64,000 nucleotides of DNA from Anaerolineaceae bacterium (GTDB lineage: Bacteria > Chloroflexota > Anaerolineae > Anaerolineales > Anaerolineaceae). The DNA lies in NCBI GenBank assembly GCA_030653365.1, contig JAURZL010000007.1, positions 186,001 to 250,000 of the forward strand, written 5' to 3'. A program made the position numbers and the translations under genes. This document shows positions 35,099 to 43,777 of this stretch, in pieces. Positions within the stretch are counted from its first letter, which is position 1. Each line of letters opens with the position of its first letter. Under the pieces are notes generated by a model. The model ran no database searches, was not told where the DNA came from, and was given only the letters and a program-made list of their open reading frames with translations.

Positions 35099-36442
35099 TT
35101 ACCAGACTCTTTCCAAATCGGGGTTATCTAAATGCTTTCTTCCTATTTTTGCCATGTCAATCCACTCGCCGTCTATTTTTACTCTGACAACATCAGCCGT
35201 ATAATCAGTCACTGTTGGACCATGATTGTCAAATAGATAAGATCCCACAGCATAGATATCGGCAGGAACCAGTAATTTTTCAAAACGAGTGATTTTTTCT
35301 GGATTGAAACCACCGGAAACAACAATTTTCACATTTTCACAATATTCTTTTGCTTTCGATTTCCATTCACCATTTAAATTCCAATCCTGGAAGGCGGAGT
35401 CTAAAGCCTGGCGAACATTAAACACCAAACGAGGATTTACTCCCAGGTCTAGAGCTGGATCACCGATGGGAAGAACAGAAACATCCCTTAAGGAACCACT
35501 TGTATCAAGCCGCACTCCATAAAGGATGAATTTTCTGGCTTCTTCATCATTTCCAGAAGAAAACTCTTTCATATAATTTTCAAACATTATTCTACAGACT
35601 TTCAAGGAATCATTGACGCAATCATTATTAAAATCTACCAATGCTATTCTTGGGATTTTTGCTGGCAGCAACCTGGCAAAATTTATCATTGCTTCTGCCG
35701 TATCACCCATGAAAGAAGCAATTGCTGCGTGTGCAACTGTTCCACCACCAGAGCCACCCCACCAGTCGCCTTGTGCATCGGTAGACACAAAGGTATCAAT
35801 TTGATTGGCAAAATCGAAATTGAATCGTTTGACTGCTATATTATAAGCATATCCATCAGCTGCCTGGACTTCATGTAAATCAAATCTAGCAGGGAAAAAT
35901 AATACAGGCTTTCCTTTTGATGCGATTAAAGTTTGATAAACATTTGTTGCGACCCTGCTTGCTCTGGTGAGAATACCTAATGTTGGGGTTTCTAAAATGG
36001 CAAAATCACGATATCTTCCCTGAACGCGAATAACTGGTCTGACGTCTAAAGGATTTCCATCGCTAAATACTTTGCAGCCATCCTGAATTGCCCAAACTTT
36101 TAAATTGGCAGAGGTATCAATAAAATTCTCGCCTTCCCAATATCCACAACAATGACGAAGCATCGCTAAAGCCTTATCGACACCCACCACAATTGTGTGA
36201 CCCTGTCGTCGGGTGAACCATTGCATTTCAACTTCGATATCTCCGTTAATGATTTCTTCTTTTTGTAGGTGGTCAGGAATTCGAAATTTCGAACCAGAAA
36301 ATGTTTTGTTTGAATTAGATAATTTTTCCAACATGATCATAATATTGGTGAAATATTTATCGGTATACCAACCTTTTCGCATACGCTCAATATCTAATTT
36401 AAAGGTTTCATTATTAAGACGTTTACCATCAAACAAACTCAT
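35099..36442 (-). CDS. Nicotinate phosphoribosyltransferase
   Basis: 447 aa. The N-terminal ERMRKGWYTDKYF motif, the central FVSTDAQGDWWGGSGGGTVAHAAIASF, the VDFNNDCVNDSL motif and the phosphate-binding VVSGGFNPEKI are those of the NAPRTase family (PncB2-type). It makes nicotinate mononucleotide from nicotinate and PRPP for NAD salvage. It is a single gene convergent with prmA; the start codon has AGGAGAAAAG upstream. Confidence 0.88.
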   Translation of the reverse strand: MSLFDGKRLNNETFKLDIERMRKGWYTDKYFTNIMIMLEKLSNSNKTFSGSKFRIPDHLQKEEIINGDIEVEMQWFTRRQGHTIVVGVDKALAMLRHCCGYWEGENFIDTSANLKVWAIQDGCKVFSDGNPLDVRPVIRVQGRYRDFAILETPTLGILTRASRVATNVYQTLIASKGKPVLFFPARFDLHEVQAADGYAYNIAVKRFNFDFANQIDTFVSTDAQGDWWGGSGGGTVAHAAIASFMGDTAEAMINFARLLPAKIPRIALVDFNNDCVNDSLKVCRIMFENYMKEFSSGNDEEARKFILYGVRLDTSGSLRDVSVLPIGDPALDLGVNPRLVFNVRQALDSAFQDWNLNGEWKSKAKEYCENVKIVVSGGFNPEKITRFEKLLVPADIYAVGSYLFDNHGPTVTDYTADVVRVKIDGEWIDMAKIGRKHLDNPDLERVW

Positions 36443-36684
36443 CTTTTCTCCTAATTTTGAATGAGATCTAATTGTATTATAACGAATTCAAATTTTGTCA
36501 TATTTTAACAATTATTGATCTCGAGCTTTTGAACATTAACAAAAGATTTTGGTAAGAATCTCACTAATATAGTAATTGTTTTATTCTATATCGATTGTGA
36601 AATTATGATAAACTTTTGATTGTGAAAAAGTAGATTTTTTGGAGTCTATTTAGTCATAATCCAAGAAAATCCATGGAGATTATT

Positions 36685-37233
36685 ATGAGGGATACATATA
36701 CAGTTAATATTGCAGGCGTAAAAAGAGATCTGCCATTGTTTGAAGTAAAACCAGGTCTACGTATCGCGGTATTAAATATTTTAGGTGACACCGAACTTGT
36801 TGAAGCCAGTGCTAAAGAATTGATTTCTAAACTAGATGGGGTAAATTATGACTTGTTGGTAACAGCTGAATCCAAAAGTATTCCTCTTGCTCATGCGATG
36901 TCTGTCATAAATAATACTCTATATGTTGTTTTGAGGAAATCTTACAAACCTTATATGGGGAACGCCTTGGAAGTGGAAACAAATTCTATAACAACAGGTT
37001 CTGAGCAGAAACTTATCTTGGATGAAAAAGATCTCAGATTGATAAAGGGAAAGAAAGTATTGATTGTTGATGATGTCATTAGCACAGGTTCAACATTGGA
37101 AGCCATGCGGAAGTTAATGGAAATGGCTGGTGCAACAATCGTCGCAGAAGTAGCTGTTTTTACAGAAGGGGATGAAAATGATTGGAAGGGAATTATTTCG
37201 TTAGGACATCTTCCACTTTTTTTTGACAACTAG
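36685..37233 (+). CDS. Adenine-phosphoribosyltransferase-like PRTase
   Basis: 182 aa, type I PRTase fold. The PRPP-binding loop is VLIVDDVISTGSTLEAM. The flanking LLVTAESKSIPLAHAMS and YVVLRKSYKPYMGNALEVETNS segments match Apt-like or xanthine PRTase-like proteins. It probably salvages a purine base in the cytosol; the base is not certain. The ATG at 36685 follows GGAG; an earlier ATG at 36673 is part of that site. The 242-nt spacer upstream (36443-36684) is AT-rich with no clear feature. Confidence 0.8.
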   Translation: MRDTYTVNIAGVKRDLPLFEVKPGLRIAVLNILGDTELVEASAKELISKLDGVNYDLLVTAESKSIPLAHAMSVINNTLYVVLRKSYKPYMGNALEVETNSITTGSEQKLILDEKDLRLIKGKKVLIVDDVISTGSTLEAMRKLMEMAGATIVAEVAVFTEGDENDWKGIISLGHLPLFFDN

Positions 37234-37258
37234 ATTTTTTTGAAAAAAAATCGTTATA

Positions 37259-37290
37259 TTAAAAAAAGAGCCATTCGGTTCTTTTTTTAT
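37259..37290. terminator. Terminator between the convergent PRTase and ferredoxin genes
   Basis: AAAAAAAGAGCC pairs with GGTTCTTTTTTT (one G-U) around ATTC. The T run on the plus strand overlaps the ferredoxin stop codon; it can work in both directions. Confidence 0.8.
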
Positions 37291-37481
37291 TCTTCAATAA
37301 TAGTAATTGCCACTTCTGGACATTCAGCAATTGCTTCTTCAACTGCAAAGCGATATTTTTCTGGAATCGGATCCAGGATTACTTTTGCGTGAAGTTCATC
37401 ACCAAGAATAAAAATCTCTGGTGCGATACTTTCACATACTCCACATCCCATGCATAAATCCTGATCAACAACAACTCTCAT
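37287..37481 (-). CDS. Small single-cluster ferredoxin
   Basis: 64 aa. C10, C13 and C16 (LCMGCGVC) with a fourth cysteine in AECPEVAI form one [4Fe-4S] or [3Fe-4S] cluster, as in Thermotoga- and Desulfovibrio-type monocluster ferredoxins. It is a cytosolic electron carrier and a plausible partner for the group 4 hydrogenase, although nothing in the sequence proves that link. GGAGG lies 8 nt before the ATG. Confidence 0.92.
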   Translation of the reverse strand: MRVVVDQDLCMGCGVCESIAPEIFILGDELHAKVILDPIPEKYRFAVEEAIAECPEVAITIIEE

Positions 37482-37597
37482 AAATATCCTCCATCAACAA
37501 ATAATAAATATTAATTATACAGAAAATCGAAAACTTGCATAAACATATGAATTTGGTTGAACTGATAAAAGTTAAGAAATTATTCGGAATACTGAAA

Positions 37598-39022
37598 TTA
37601 TTTTACTGGAATTTCATGCCACCGAACTGTTACACCATCACTGGCTTTACAAATATACGTTTCAACATTTTTTCCAGTCAGGTGATGATAACCATTTTCT
37701 AATTCTTTTACAAACTCATTTGCTGAATCTTTTTCAACTAATGAAACAATACATCCTCCGAAACCTGCACCAGTTAACCGAGCTCCGTAACATCCTTTTT
37801 GGTTGTTGGCGATCGATACCAAAAGGTCGAGTTCCGGTGTGCTTACCTCGTACAGATCGCGTAATGAATTGTGACTATCTTGCATCAACTTTCCAAATTC
37901 ATCAAGATCATTTGTTTTTAATAATTGGATCGCTTGGTTGACTCTAGAACATTCATAAATGACGTGTTTCGTTCTGTTGTAAATTGTTTCTGATAAAAAT
38001 TCATCAATAATTTCAAACTGTGAAACTGACAATTGACATAAGTTTTCAAGCGTCGGAAATTCTTTTTGTAATTGTCTTAATGCGATTTCACAAGAGGTCC
38101 TACGTTCATTGTACGCTGAGTTGGCTAATGAACGAGGAATCTTAGAATCTGTTATGACGATAACTACATTATTTGGAAGCTCAACCGGAAACCATTCCAA
38201 ATTGGATGTATTAAAGTAAAGGAGAGAATTTTTTACACCATTAGCTGATGCAAATTGGTCCATGAGTCCACAATTTACGCCGACATATTGGTTTTCTGCT
38301 ATTTGACATAACCTCGCTAGTTCCAGATTATTAAGATCCCATAAACCAAATTCCCTTAACAAAGCTGCAAATGCAACTTCTACTGCTGCAGAAGAACTCA
38401 GCCCGGTTCCCATGGGTATGGTGGAAGTAAAAACTCCTTCAAATCCACATATTTTGAGATTTTCTCTTAATGCAGACCATACAACACCTGCTGGATACAA
38501 TGCCCAATCGGGTAATGGATTCCCGTCAATATCAATTTTCTTTTCGATATCTAATAATGAAAATGTTACAGATTGTTTTAAGTCCAAAGCTGTGATTATA
38601 AATAGCTCATCGTCTTTCTTATTTGCTCCTAAAAATACATAACGATCTATTGCAGCTGGAAGAACTGAACCTCCGTTGTAGTCTATATGTTCTCCAAGTA
38701 TATTTACCCTTCCAGGTGCGATTGATAGATATTCGTAACGATCAAATTCCTCAGATAAATTCATGGTCTTTCCCCAATCTCCCACCAATTCCTCTTTTTG
38801 TTTTCGGGTTCGTTTCTTGATTTCATTTTCTCTTTTCATTGCACTGGATTTATTCCTACAATTTTCCCAATAAATCACTTTGACTGGTTTGTTTAATTTT
38901 GTGTAGCGTGAGCCGATTCCATTTTTATGTTGGTTAAATCTGGCATTAATAATTTTCGTCCAACCAGTGTAAAAAGCATTGTTTTCACAAAGAATAACAT
39001 AACAATAGACCGGTTTATTCAC
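37598..39022 (-). CDS. GIY-YIG nuclease domain fused to galactokinase
   Basis: 474 aa in one uninterrupted frame. Residues 1-80 are a GIY-YIG domain of the small UPF0213/YhbQ kind: YVILCENNAFYTGWT, R28, H32 and the metal-binding E65 in MKRENEIKK. Residues from about 87 are a complete GHMP galactokinase: APGRVNILGEHIDYNGG, PMGTGLSSSAAVEVA, NCGLMDQFAS and RLTGAGFGGCIVSLV. The GTG start overlaps the upstream stop (GTGA), which supports translation of the whole fusion. The internal ATG at 38764, with GGGGAAAG upstream, could also give a stand-alone kinase of about 388 aa, the normal family length. It phosphorylates galactose or a related sugar. Confidence 0.88.
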   Translation of the reverse strand: MNKPVYCYVILCENNAFYTGWTKIINARFNQHKNGIGSRYTKLNKPVKVIYWENCRNKSSAMKRENEIKKRTRKQKEELVGDWGKTMNLSEEFDRYEYLSIAPGRVNILGEHIDYNGGSVLPAAIDRYVFLGANKKDDELFIITALDLKQSVTFSLLDIEKKIDIDGNPLPDWALYPAGVVWSALRENLKICGFEGVFTSTIPMGTGLSSSAAVEVAFAALLREFGLWDLNNLELARLCQIAENQYVGVNCGLMDQFASANGVKNSLLYFNTSNLEWFPVELPNNVVIVITDSKIPRSLANSAYNERRTSCEIALRQLQKEFPTLENLCQLSVSQFEIIDEFLSETIYNRTKHVIYECSRVNQAIQLLKTNDLDEFGKLMQDSHNSLRDLYEVSTPELDLLVSIANNQKGCYGARLTGAGFGGCIVSLVEKDSANEFVKELENGYHHLTGKNVETYICKASDGVTVRWHEIPVK

Positions 39023-40011
39023 GAATTTTTTCTATTTGCCTTTTTTGTATTAAACCCAAATGCCCTTTTAAGAAATTCACCAGAGGTTGGGATATTGTCA
39101 CCATCAAATTGATCATTCCACACGGCTGACTTACGGTTATTCAACCAATTGTTGTGGTTTTGAAGGCTATCAGAAAACCAATTACATATTTCAGTTGGAT
39201 TACTGTTATTCAGTAAATCCCTGAAAGTTTCCAATGAAAATATCACGTTATTCATCGTCCGAATAGTGTTTTCTTTATTTAACAAAGCTGATTCGCCAAA
39301 AAATTCACGTTCATTTACATTGGTAGAAATTTGGGAAAGCGCATGAAATGATGAACCAGCCAGTTTCTGACCTTCTTGCCATCCAGGTTGATCTACTAAA
39401 GCATGAATATAAGCAGCAGAAATTATCTTTGGGAGAATTTCTACTGCAGCAAGCAAACCATCCACTTCATAAGGATCGGCAAATAAAACCTGCGCACCAA
39501 GATAACCTGTTAAATCTGCAGCAAGTTTTATCACATCATTATTCGTATTCGATGAACTTGTTATGACGATAAATGAATTTTGAAAAAGATCTTTATGGGC
39601 AAAATCAATTGAAACTTCAGTTTCGTGTAAATAGGAAGGATTTATTGTTGGATAGAGCGAAACATAAAAACATTCTTCTGGCAAAATCCTTTGGACATAT
39701 TCTGAAATACTAATTTTGATTGGGGAGGTGTCGATGAGCACCGCTTCAGGTTTTAATAATGGGGCAATTGTTTCAATTGTTATTTTTATTTCATCAACAG
39801 GTAATGCTAAAATTATAATATCTGCATCTTTGATACAGTCTTCAATACTTGTTGCAATGTGATCAAAAGCCATTAATTCAAGTGCTTTTTTGCTAATTGT
39901 TTGTTCTCGGTCAAATCCGGTAAGTGAAATTTCTGATGAGTATTCTCGTAAAGCCAACCCAATAGAGGTTCCAATTTTTCCTAATCCAATTACGGATAGT
40001 GCAATTGTCAT
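39019..40011 (-). CDS. Prephenate dehydrogenase-like protein
   Basis: 330 aa. The N-terminal Rossmann fold is SVIGLGKIGTSIGLALRE, and the TyrA-type ADIIILALPVDEI and LIDTSPIKISI motifs follow. The C-terminal region is all-helical, as in the TyrA dimerisation domain. The canonical PxxG(S/T)E-type motif after strand 5 is altered to YPTINPSYLHETEV, so activity on prephenate is not certain. It overlaps the S2P stop by one base (TAATG) and the GIY-YIG/galactokinase start by four, so the three genes form one translationally coupled operon of unrelated functions. Confidence 0.75.
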   Translation of the reverse strand: MTIALSVIGLGKIGTSIGLALREYSSEISLTGFDREQTISKKALELMAFDHIATSIEDCIKDADIIILALPVDEIKITIETIAPLLKPEAVLIDTSPIKISISEYVQRILPEECFYVSLYPTINPSYLHETEVSIDFAHKDLFQNSFIVITSSSNTNNDVIKLAADLTGYLGAQVLFADPYEVDGLLAAVEILPKIISAAYIHALVDQPGWQEGQKLAGSSFHALSQISTNVNEREFFGESALLNKENTIRTMNNVIFSLETFRDLLNNSNPTEICNWFSDSLQNHNNWLNNRKSAVWNDQFDGDNIPTSGEFLKRAFGFNTKKANRKNS

Positions 40012-40658
40012 TAAAAACCTCCAATAAGGATCCTCAAAAGTCCCGATAATGCAGGTGTTAAGACCATGCTGATAATATCAATTCCGATCATTGGTAAAAC
40101 AAAAACCATAGCCAATAGAATTATCGGACCATATTGTTTTATTTTCTCCCATCCGCTTCTTAAGTTTGCAGGGAGGAAAAAATCCAATACCTTTTCGCCA
40201 TCTAAAGGTGCTAGAGGGATCAAATTAAATAGCATCAGGGCCAGATTGATTATAATAAACTCAATAGCGAATTCATAAGCTGTTGGAATAATCGTTGATG
40301 TAGGGATTTGATATTGAATTAATCCAAAACGAATTGGAATCGAAGCCAAAATTGCCATAAATAAATTAGATAATGGGCCAGCTAATGATACCCACATGAA
40401 TGCGCTTGGAGATTTTTGTTTCAGAACATAAGGATTAACCGGAACAGGTTTTGCCCAACCAAATCCAGCGACTAAAAGCAATAAACTGCCAAAAAGATCA
40501 AGATGAACTAATGGATTCAATGTTAATCTTCCATGATCTTTTGGGGTCCGATCTCCGAAAGAATTAGCAGTCCATGCATGAGAAAATTCATGAACTGTAA
40601 ATGCAATTACTAATGTGATAATTCGAATGATTAATTTTGAGAGTGATAATCCAAGCAT
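40011..40658 (-). CDS. Small site-2 protease family protein (M50)
   Basis: 215 aa, about six membrane segments. The zinc motif is H23-E24-F-S-H27 (TVHEFSHAWTA) in the first helix; FNLIPLAPLDGEKVLDFFLP carries the Asp ligand. This is the compact bacterial S2P type without PDZ domain. Substrate unknown. It is the first gene of the coupled operon with the TyrA-like and fusion genes. Confidence 0.88.
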   Translation of the reverse strand: MLGLSLSKLIIRIITLVIAFTVHEFSHAWTANSFGDRTPKDHGRLTLNPLVHLDLFGSLLLLVAGFGWAKPVPVNPYVLKQKSPSAFMWVSLAGPLSNLFMAILASIPIRFGLIQYQIPTSTIIPTAYEFAIEFIIINLALMLFNLIPLAPLDGEKVLDFFLPANLRSGWEKIKQYGPIILLAMVFVLPMIGIDIISMVLTPALSGLLRILIGGF

Positions 40659-40688
40659 AGCTACCTAGATTTTTGATTATATCATGGG

Positions 40689-40697
40689 TGGTATAAT
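40689..40697 (+). promoter_or_regulatory. Extended -10 promoter directly before a GTG start
   Basis: TGGTATAAT, an extended -10 box ending 6 nt before the GTG at 40704. A start site at the usual distance coincides with the start codon, which implies a leaderless mRNA. No Shine-Dalgarno is present. Confidence 0.7.
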
Positions 40698-40703
40698 CGT
40701 ATC

Positions 40704-40916
40704 GTGTTACCAGAAATACGTTTAAATGATCGTTTGACGCTTAGAAAACCCCATCCATGTGGAAGTTATGATTGGATTGTTGTCAGGTTAGGGGCTGATA
40801 TTGGTTTGGTTTGTTGTCAATGTGGTCGAAAAGTATTGTTAACCAGAAGAGAACTTAATAAGCGGTTCAAATCACTTATAAGAGAAGAAAATATTAAAGT
40901 TGATGATGACAAATAA
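40704..40916 (+). CDS. DUF951-family small protein
   Basis: 70 aa. The motif LRKPHPCGSYDWIVVRLGADIGLVCCQCGRKVLL is the DUF951 core, with three cysteines that could bind a metal. Members usually sit near ribosome or chromosome genes, and the function is unknown. The GTG start has no ribosome site and lies at the predicted transcription start. Its end overlaps the glycosyltransferase start region. Confidence 0.85.
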   Translation: MLPEIRLNDRLTLRKPHPCGSYDWIVVRLGADIGLVCCQCGRKVLLTRRELNKRFKSLIREENIKVDDDK

Positions 40917-42057
40917 ACCAAAAATTCTTTTTTTATTTTCCGATACAGGTGGCGGTCATAGAAGTGCAGCAGAAGCGATTATAGAAGCGATCGAGCTTGA
41001 ATTTCCAGGCCAATTCAAAACAGAAATGGTTGATTTTTTTCGTAAATATGCTCCATTGCCACTAAATTTTGCTCCAGATATTTATCCTCATTTGTCACGC
41101 TATCCCAATATGTGGAGAATTGGCTATGAAGTCAGTGATGGATCAAGGAGAATTCGAGCTTTTTACAATGCGATGTGGCCATATTTAAGGAGAGCAGTTC
41201 ATCAACTTTTAAAGGAGAATCCTGTTGATCTGATAGTTTCTGTTCACCAATTAGTAAACATACCACTATTAAGAGCACGATTACAATCCTCAGTAAGATT
41301 TGTAACGGTTGTAACCGATTTAGTATCAACGCACTCTGCCTGGTACCATCCAGGTGCCGATTTGGTTATAGTTCCGACGATGCCAGCCAAAGAAAAAGCT
41401 TTAAAAAGCGGCTTACCAATAGAAAAATTACTTGTAATCGGTCAACCGGTTGCAGAAAGATATATAAGTCAGGCTAAAAACAGACTCGAATTAAGAAATG
41501 AATTAAATTGGAATACTCTATTGTTAACAATTCTTCTCGTTGGTGGTGGAGAAGGGATGGGAAATCTTGAAAGAAATGCAATCGCTTTAAATGATGCAAA
41601 ATTACCTATTCAACTGATTATTATCGCGGGAAGAAACCAACAATTAAAATCAAAACTTGAAAACCAAACCTGGAATATGCCAACAAAAATCTATGGGTTT
41701 GTAAATAAAATGCCAGAATTTATGAAAGCAGCTGATATTTTAATAACCAAGGCAGGTCCGGGAACAATCAGTGAAGCATTTATTGCAGGTTTGCCATTAA
41801 TTCTCTATAGTAAGATGCCTGGTCAAGAAGATGGAAATGTTGGTTATGTGGTAAATCAAGGGGCAGGCATTTGGGCTCCTAATCCAAATCTTGTGGTGGA
41901 ATGTATAACAAATTGGATTAGTAATCCTGAAGAACTTGCCAAAGTATCAAACCGTTCGAAACAACTAGAAAAACCAAATGCGTCTAGAGATATCGCAAAA
42001 GCGCTCGAAAAACAAGTGATGTTATCAATCAATAATAAGAATCAGAAAAGAGTATAA
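40903..42057 (+). CDS. MGDG synthase / MurG-like GT28 glycosyltransferase
   Basis: 384 aa. The N-terminal FLFSDTGGGHRSAAEAIIEAI is the glycine-rich loop of the monogalactosyldiacylglycerol synthase / UgtP family. The C-terminal YGFVNKMPEFMKAADILITKAGPGTISEA is the UDP-sugar-binding GT-B signature. It probably transfers a hexose to diacylglycerol at the inner membrane surface. TTG 40900, ATG 40903 and ATG 40906 are all possible starts; the two ATGs are favoured. It overlaps the DUF951 gene. Confidence 0.88.
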   Translation: MMTNKPKILFLFSDTGGGHRSAAEAIIEAIELEFPGQFKTEMVDFFRKYAPLPLNFAPDIYPHLSRYPNMWRIGYEVSDGSRRIRAFYNAMWPYLRRAVHQLLKENPVDLIVSVHQLVNIPLLRARLQSSVRFVTVVTDLVSTHSAWYHPGADLVIVPTMPAKEKALKSGLPIEKLLVIGQPVAERYISQAKNRLELRNELNWNTLLLTILLVGGGEGMGNLERNAIALNDAKLPIQLIIIAGRNQQLKSKLENQTWNMPTKIYGFVNKMPEFMKAADILITKAGPGTISEAFIAGLPLILYSKMPGQEDGNVGYVVNQGAGIWAPNPNLVVECITNWISNPEELAKVSNRSKQLEKPNASRDIAKALEKQVMLSINNKNQKRV

Positions 42058-42058
42058 T
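42053..42058 (+). promoter_or_regulatory. -10 box directly before tsaE
   Basis: TATAAT overlapping the previous stop codon and ending 7 nt before the tsaE ATG, with no Shine-Dalgarno in between; a second leaderless-type start. No good -35 box was found. Confidence 0.5.
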
Positions 42059-42065
42059 CATTTCT

Positions 42066-42560
42066 ATGCCGATTCTTGATCCATTTAGCCTTGAATTTTT
42101 TAGTAAAAGTACTGATCAAACAAGACGATTAGGCACTCGATTGGGTTCATCACTAATAGTAGGAGATGTGATTTGTCTTGCAGGTGATTTGGGGTCGGGC
42201 AAAACGACATTTACTCAGGGAATCGCCAAAGGTTGGGGTTCGCTGGATATCGTGACAAGTCCAACCTTTGTCATTGTCAACCAATATAGAAAACCGGAAG
42301 GAGCTATTCTCCATCACATGGATGCGTATCGGTTGGCGGATGCTGAAGATGCATTTAACATTGATATTGAAAGTATGTTCATTTCTGGTGCATTGGTCAT
42401 TGAGTGGCCGGATCGAATTAAAGCAGCAATGCCTGATGAATATTTATGGATAGATTTGACCTGGGTTGATGAATTTCAAAGAAGGCTAGTATTTACTCCT
42501 CATGGTGATAGATACCGATCTTTGTTAACTGCTTTCAGACAGAAAGCATTTGGAGGTTAA
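42066..42560 (+). CDS. tsaE: tRNA threonylcarbamoyladenosine biosynthesis ATPase TsaE
   Basis: 164 aa. The Walker A motif is AGDLGSGKTTFTQG near residues 39-52, the VTSPTFVIVNQY switch-like motif follows, and the Walker B-like region HHMDAYRL and VIEWPDRI are typical of TsaE/YjeE. It stimulates the TsaB-TsaD complex that makes t6A37 in ANN-decoding tRNAs. tsaB follows after 6 nt. Confidence 0.95.
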   Translation: MPILDPFSLEFFSKSTDQTRRLGTRLGSSLIVGDVICLAGDLGSGKTTFTQGIAKGWGSLDIVTSPTFVIVNQYRKPEGAILHHMDAYRLADAEDAFNIDIESMFISGALVIEWPDRIKAAMPDEYLWIDLTWVDEFQRRLVFTPHGDRYRSLLTAFRQKAFGG

Positions 42561-42566
42561 CAACTC

Positions 42567-43229
42567 ATGTTACTGGCTATAGATAGCTCGACGCAAACAG
42601 TAGGGATCGCTTTATTTGATGGATCACAAGTAATAGGTGAAATTGTTTGGCAAACAAGAAATCATCATACAGTTGAATTGGCTCCTGCGATAGATGAACT
42701 ATTTGGGAAGTGCGGAATAATTTATGCGCAATTAAAAGGTCTCGCAGTCGCTTCGGGTCCAGGATCTTTCACCTCCTTGAGAATTGGTTTTGCGATTGTT
42801 AAAGGATTAGCGATTACATTGCACATTCCAGCCATTGCTATACCGACACTTGATATATTGGTGGCTTCACAACCTTTAAGAGAAATCCCTATGTTTGCAT
42901 TGCTTCAATCAGGGCGAAATCGATATGCAATCGGAAAATATCTCAATCAGTCAAAAGGGTGGACGCCATCTGGTGAATTAAAAATTCTGAAGATAGATGA
43001 AATTGCGACCCTGGTCGATTCACCTACAATAATTTGTGGAGAATTAACCTCTGATGACCGACAATATTTATTAAGAAATAATAAAAATTTTATTCTGGCA
43101 TCTCCCGTTCAATCTGTAAGAAGGCCATCATATCTTGCTTATTTGGGTTGGCGGAAATTAAAAGCAGGAAAATTCGAAGATGTGCGCTTTTTATCCCCAA
43201 CGTACATCCACATCGCAAATCCAATTTAG
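42567..43229 (+). CDS. tsaB: tRNA threonylcarbamoyladenosine biosynthesis protein TsaB
   Basis: 220 aa. LLAIDSSTQTVGIALFDG is the ASKHA N-terminal motif, and LAVASGPGSFTSLRIGFAIVKGLA is the TsaB signature. It is the inactive paralogue that scaffolds TsaD. TsaD and TsaC are not in the window. The rimI start lies 17 nt after the stop. Confidence 0.95.
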   Translation: MLLAIDSSTQTVGIALFDGSQVIGEIVWQTRNHHTVELAPAIDELFGKCGIIYAQLKGLAVASGPGSFTSLRIGFAIVKGLAITLHIPAIAIPTLDILVASQPLREIPMFALLQSGRNRYAIGKYLNQSKGWTPSGELKILKIDEIATLVDSPTIICGELTSDDRQYLLRNNKNFILASPVQSVRRPSYLAYLGWRKLKAGKFEDVRFLSPTYIHIANPI

Positions 43230-43246
43230 AAATCAGGGAGACTTTT

Positions 43247-43774
43247 TTGAAAATCAATTACCGGCAAATGGAAATCAATGATTTAAATGCTGTATTAACC
43301 ATTGATAAATTAGCTTTTCCAAATCCATGGCCCGTTAATGCATTTCAATATGAGCTCGAAAACAATACCAATGCTAGGCTTTGGATTGGAGAATTACAAA
43401 ATAATTCTGAAAACCAAATTATCGCCACGGCGGTTATTTGGATAATTTTAGATGAGGCTCATATTGGAACGTTGGCAATTCACCCAGATTTTCATAAAAA
43501 GGGTATTGGCCAACAATTTTTATCCTTTATTTTATCTCAACTAATTTCGGAAAACATAACGCGAATTTTTCTTGAAGTTCGACAATCAAATTTGATCGCT
43601 ATAAATTTGTATAGGAAATTTGGATTTGATATTGATGGTGAAAGAAAAAAATATTATCGTGACAATGGTGAAACAGCTATTTTAATGAGTGCTCCGATTA
43701 AAAGTACTGATTTTTATGAAGATTTTTTATTTTTAAGTGAATCGGAAGATGATTTGATAAGGAGGGAAAATTAA
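43247..43774 (+). CDS. rimI: GNAT acetyltransferase, RimI-like
   Basis: 175 aa from a TTG start 6 nt after GGGAG. The longer frame from 43148 overlaps tsaB by 82 nt and is rejected. The acetyl-CoA loop HPDFHKKGIGQQFLSFIL and NLIAINLYRKFGFDIDGERKKYYRDNGETAILM match RimI, which acetylates the N-terminus of ribosomal protein S18. Position after tsaB is the usual one for rimI. Confidence 0.9.
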   Translation: MKINYRQMEINDLNAVLTIDKLAFPNPWPVNAFQYELENNTNARLWIGELQNNSENQIIATAVIWIILDEAHIGTLAIHPDFHKKGIGQQFLSFILSQLISENITRIFLEVRQSNLIAINLYRKFGFDIDGERKKYYRDNGETAILMSAPIKSTDFYEDFLFLSESEDDLIRREN

Positions 43775-43777
43775 TAA

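Noticed and set aside
43148..43246. Upstream extension of rimI overlapping tsaB
   Set aside because: No homology in the extension; the TTG at 43247 has a well-placed GGGAG.
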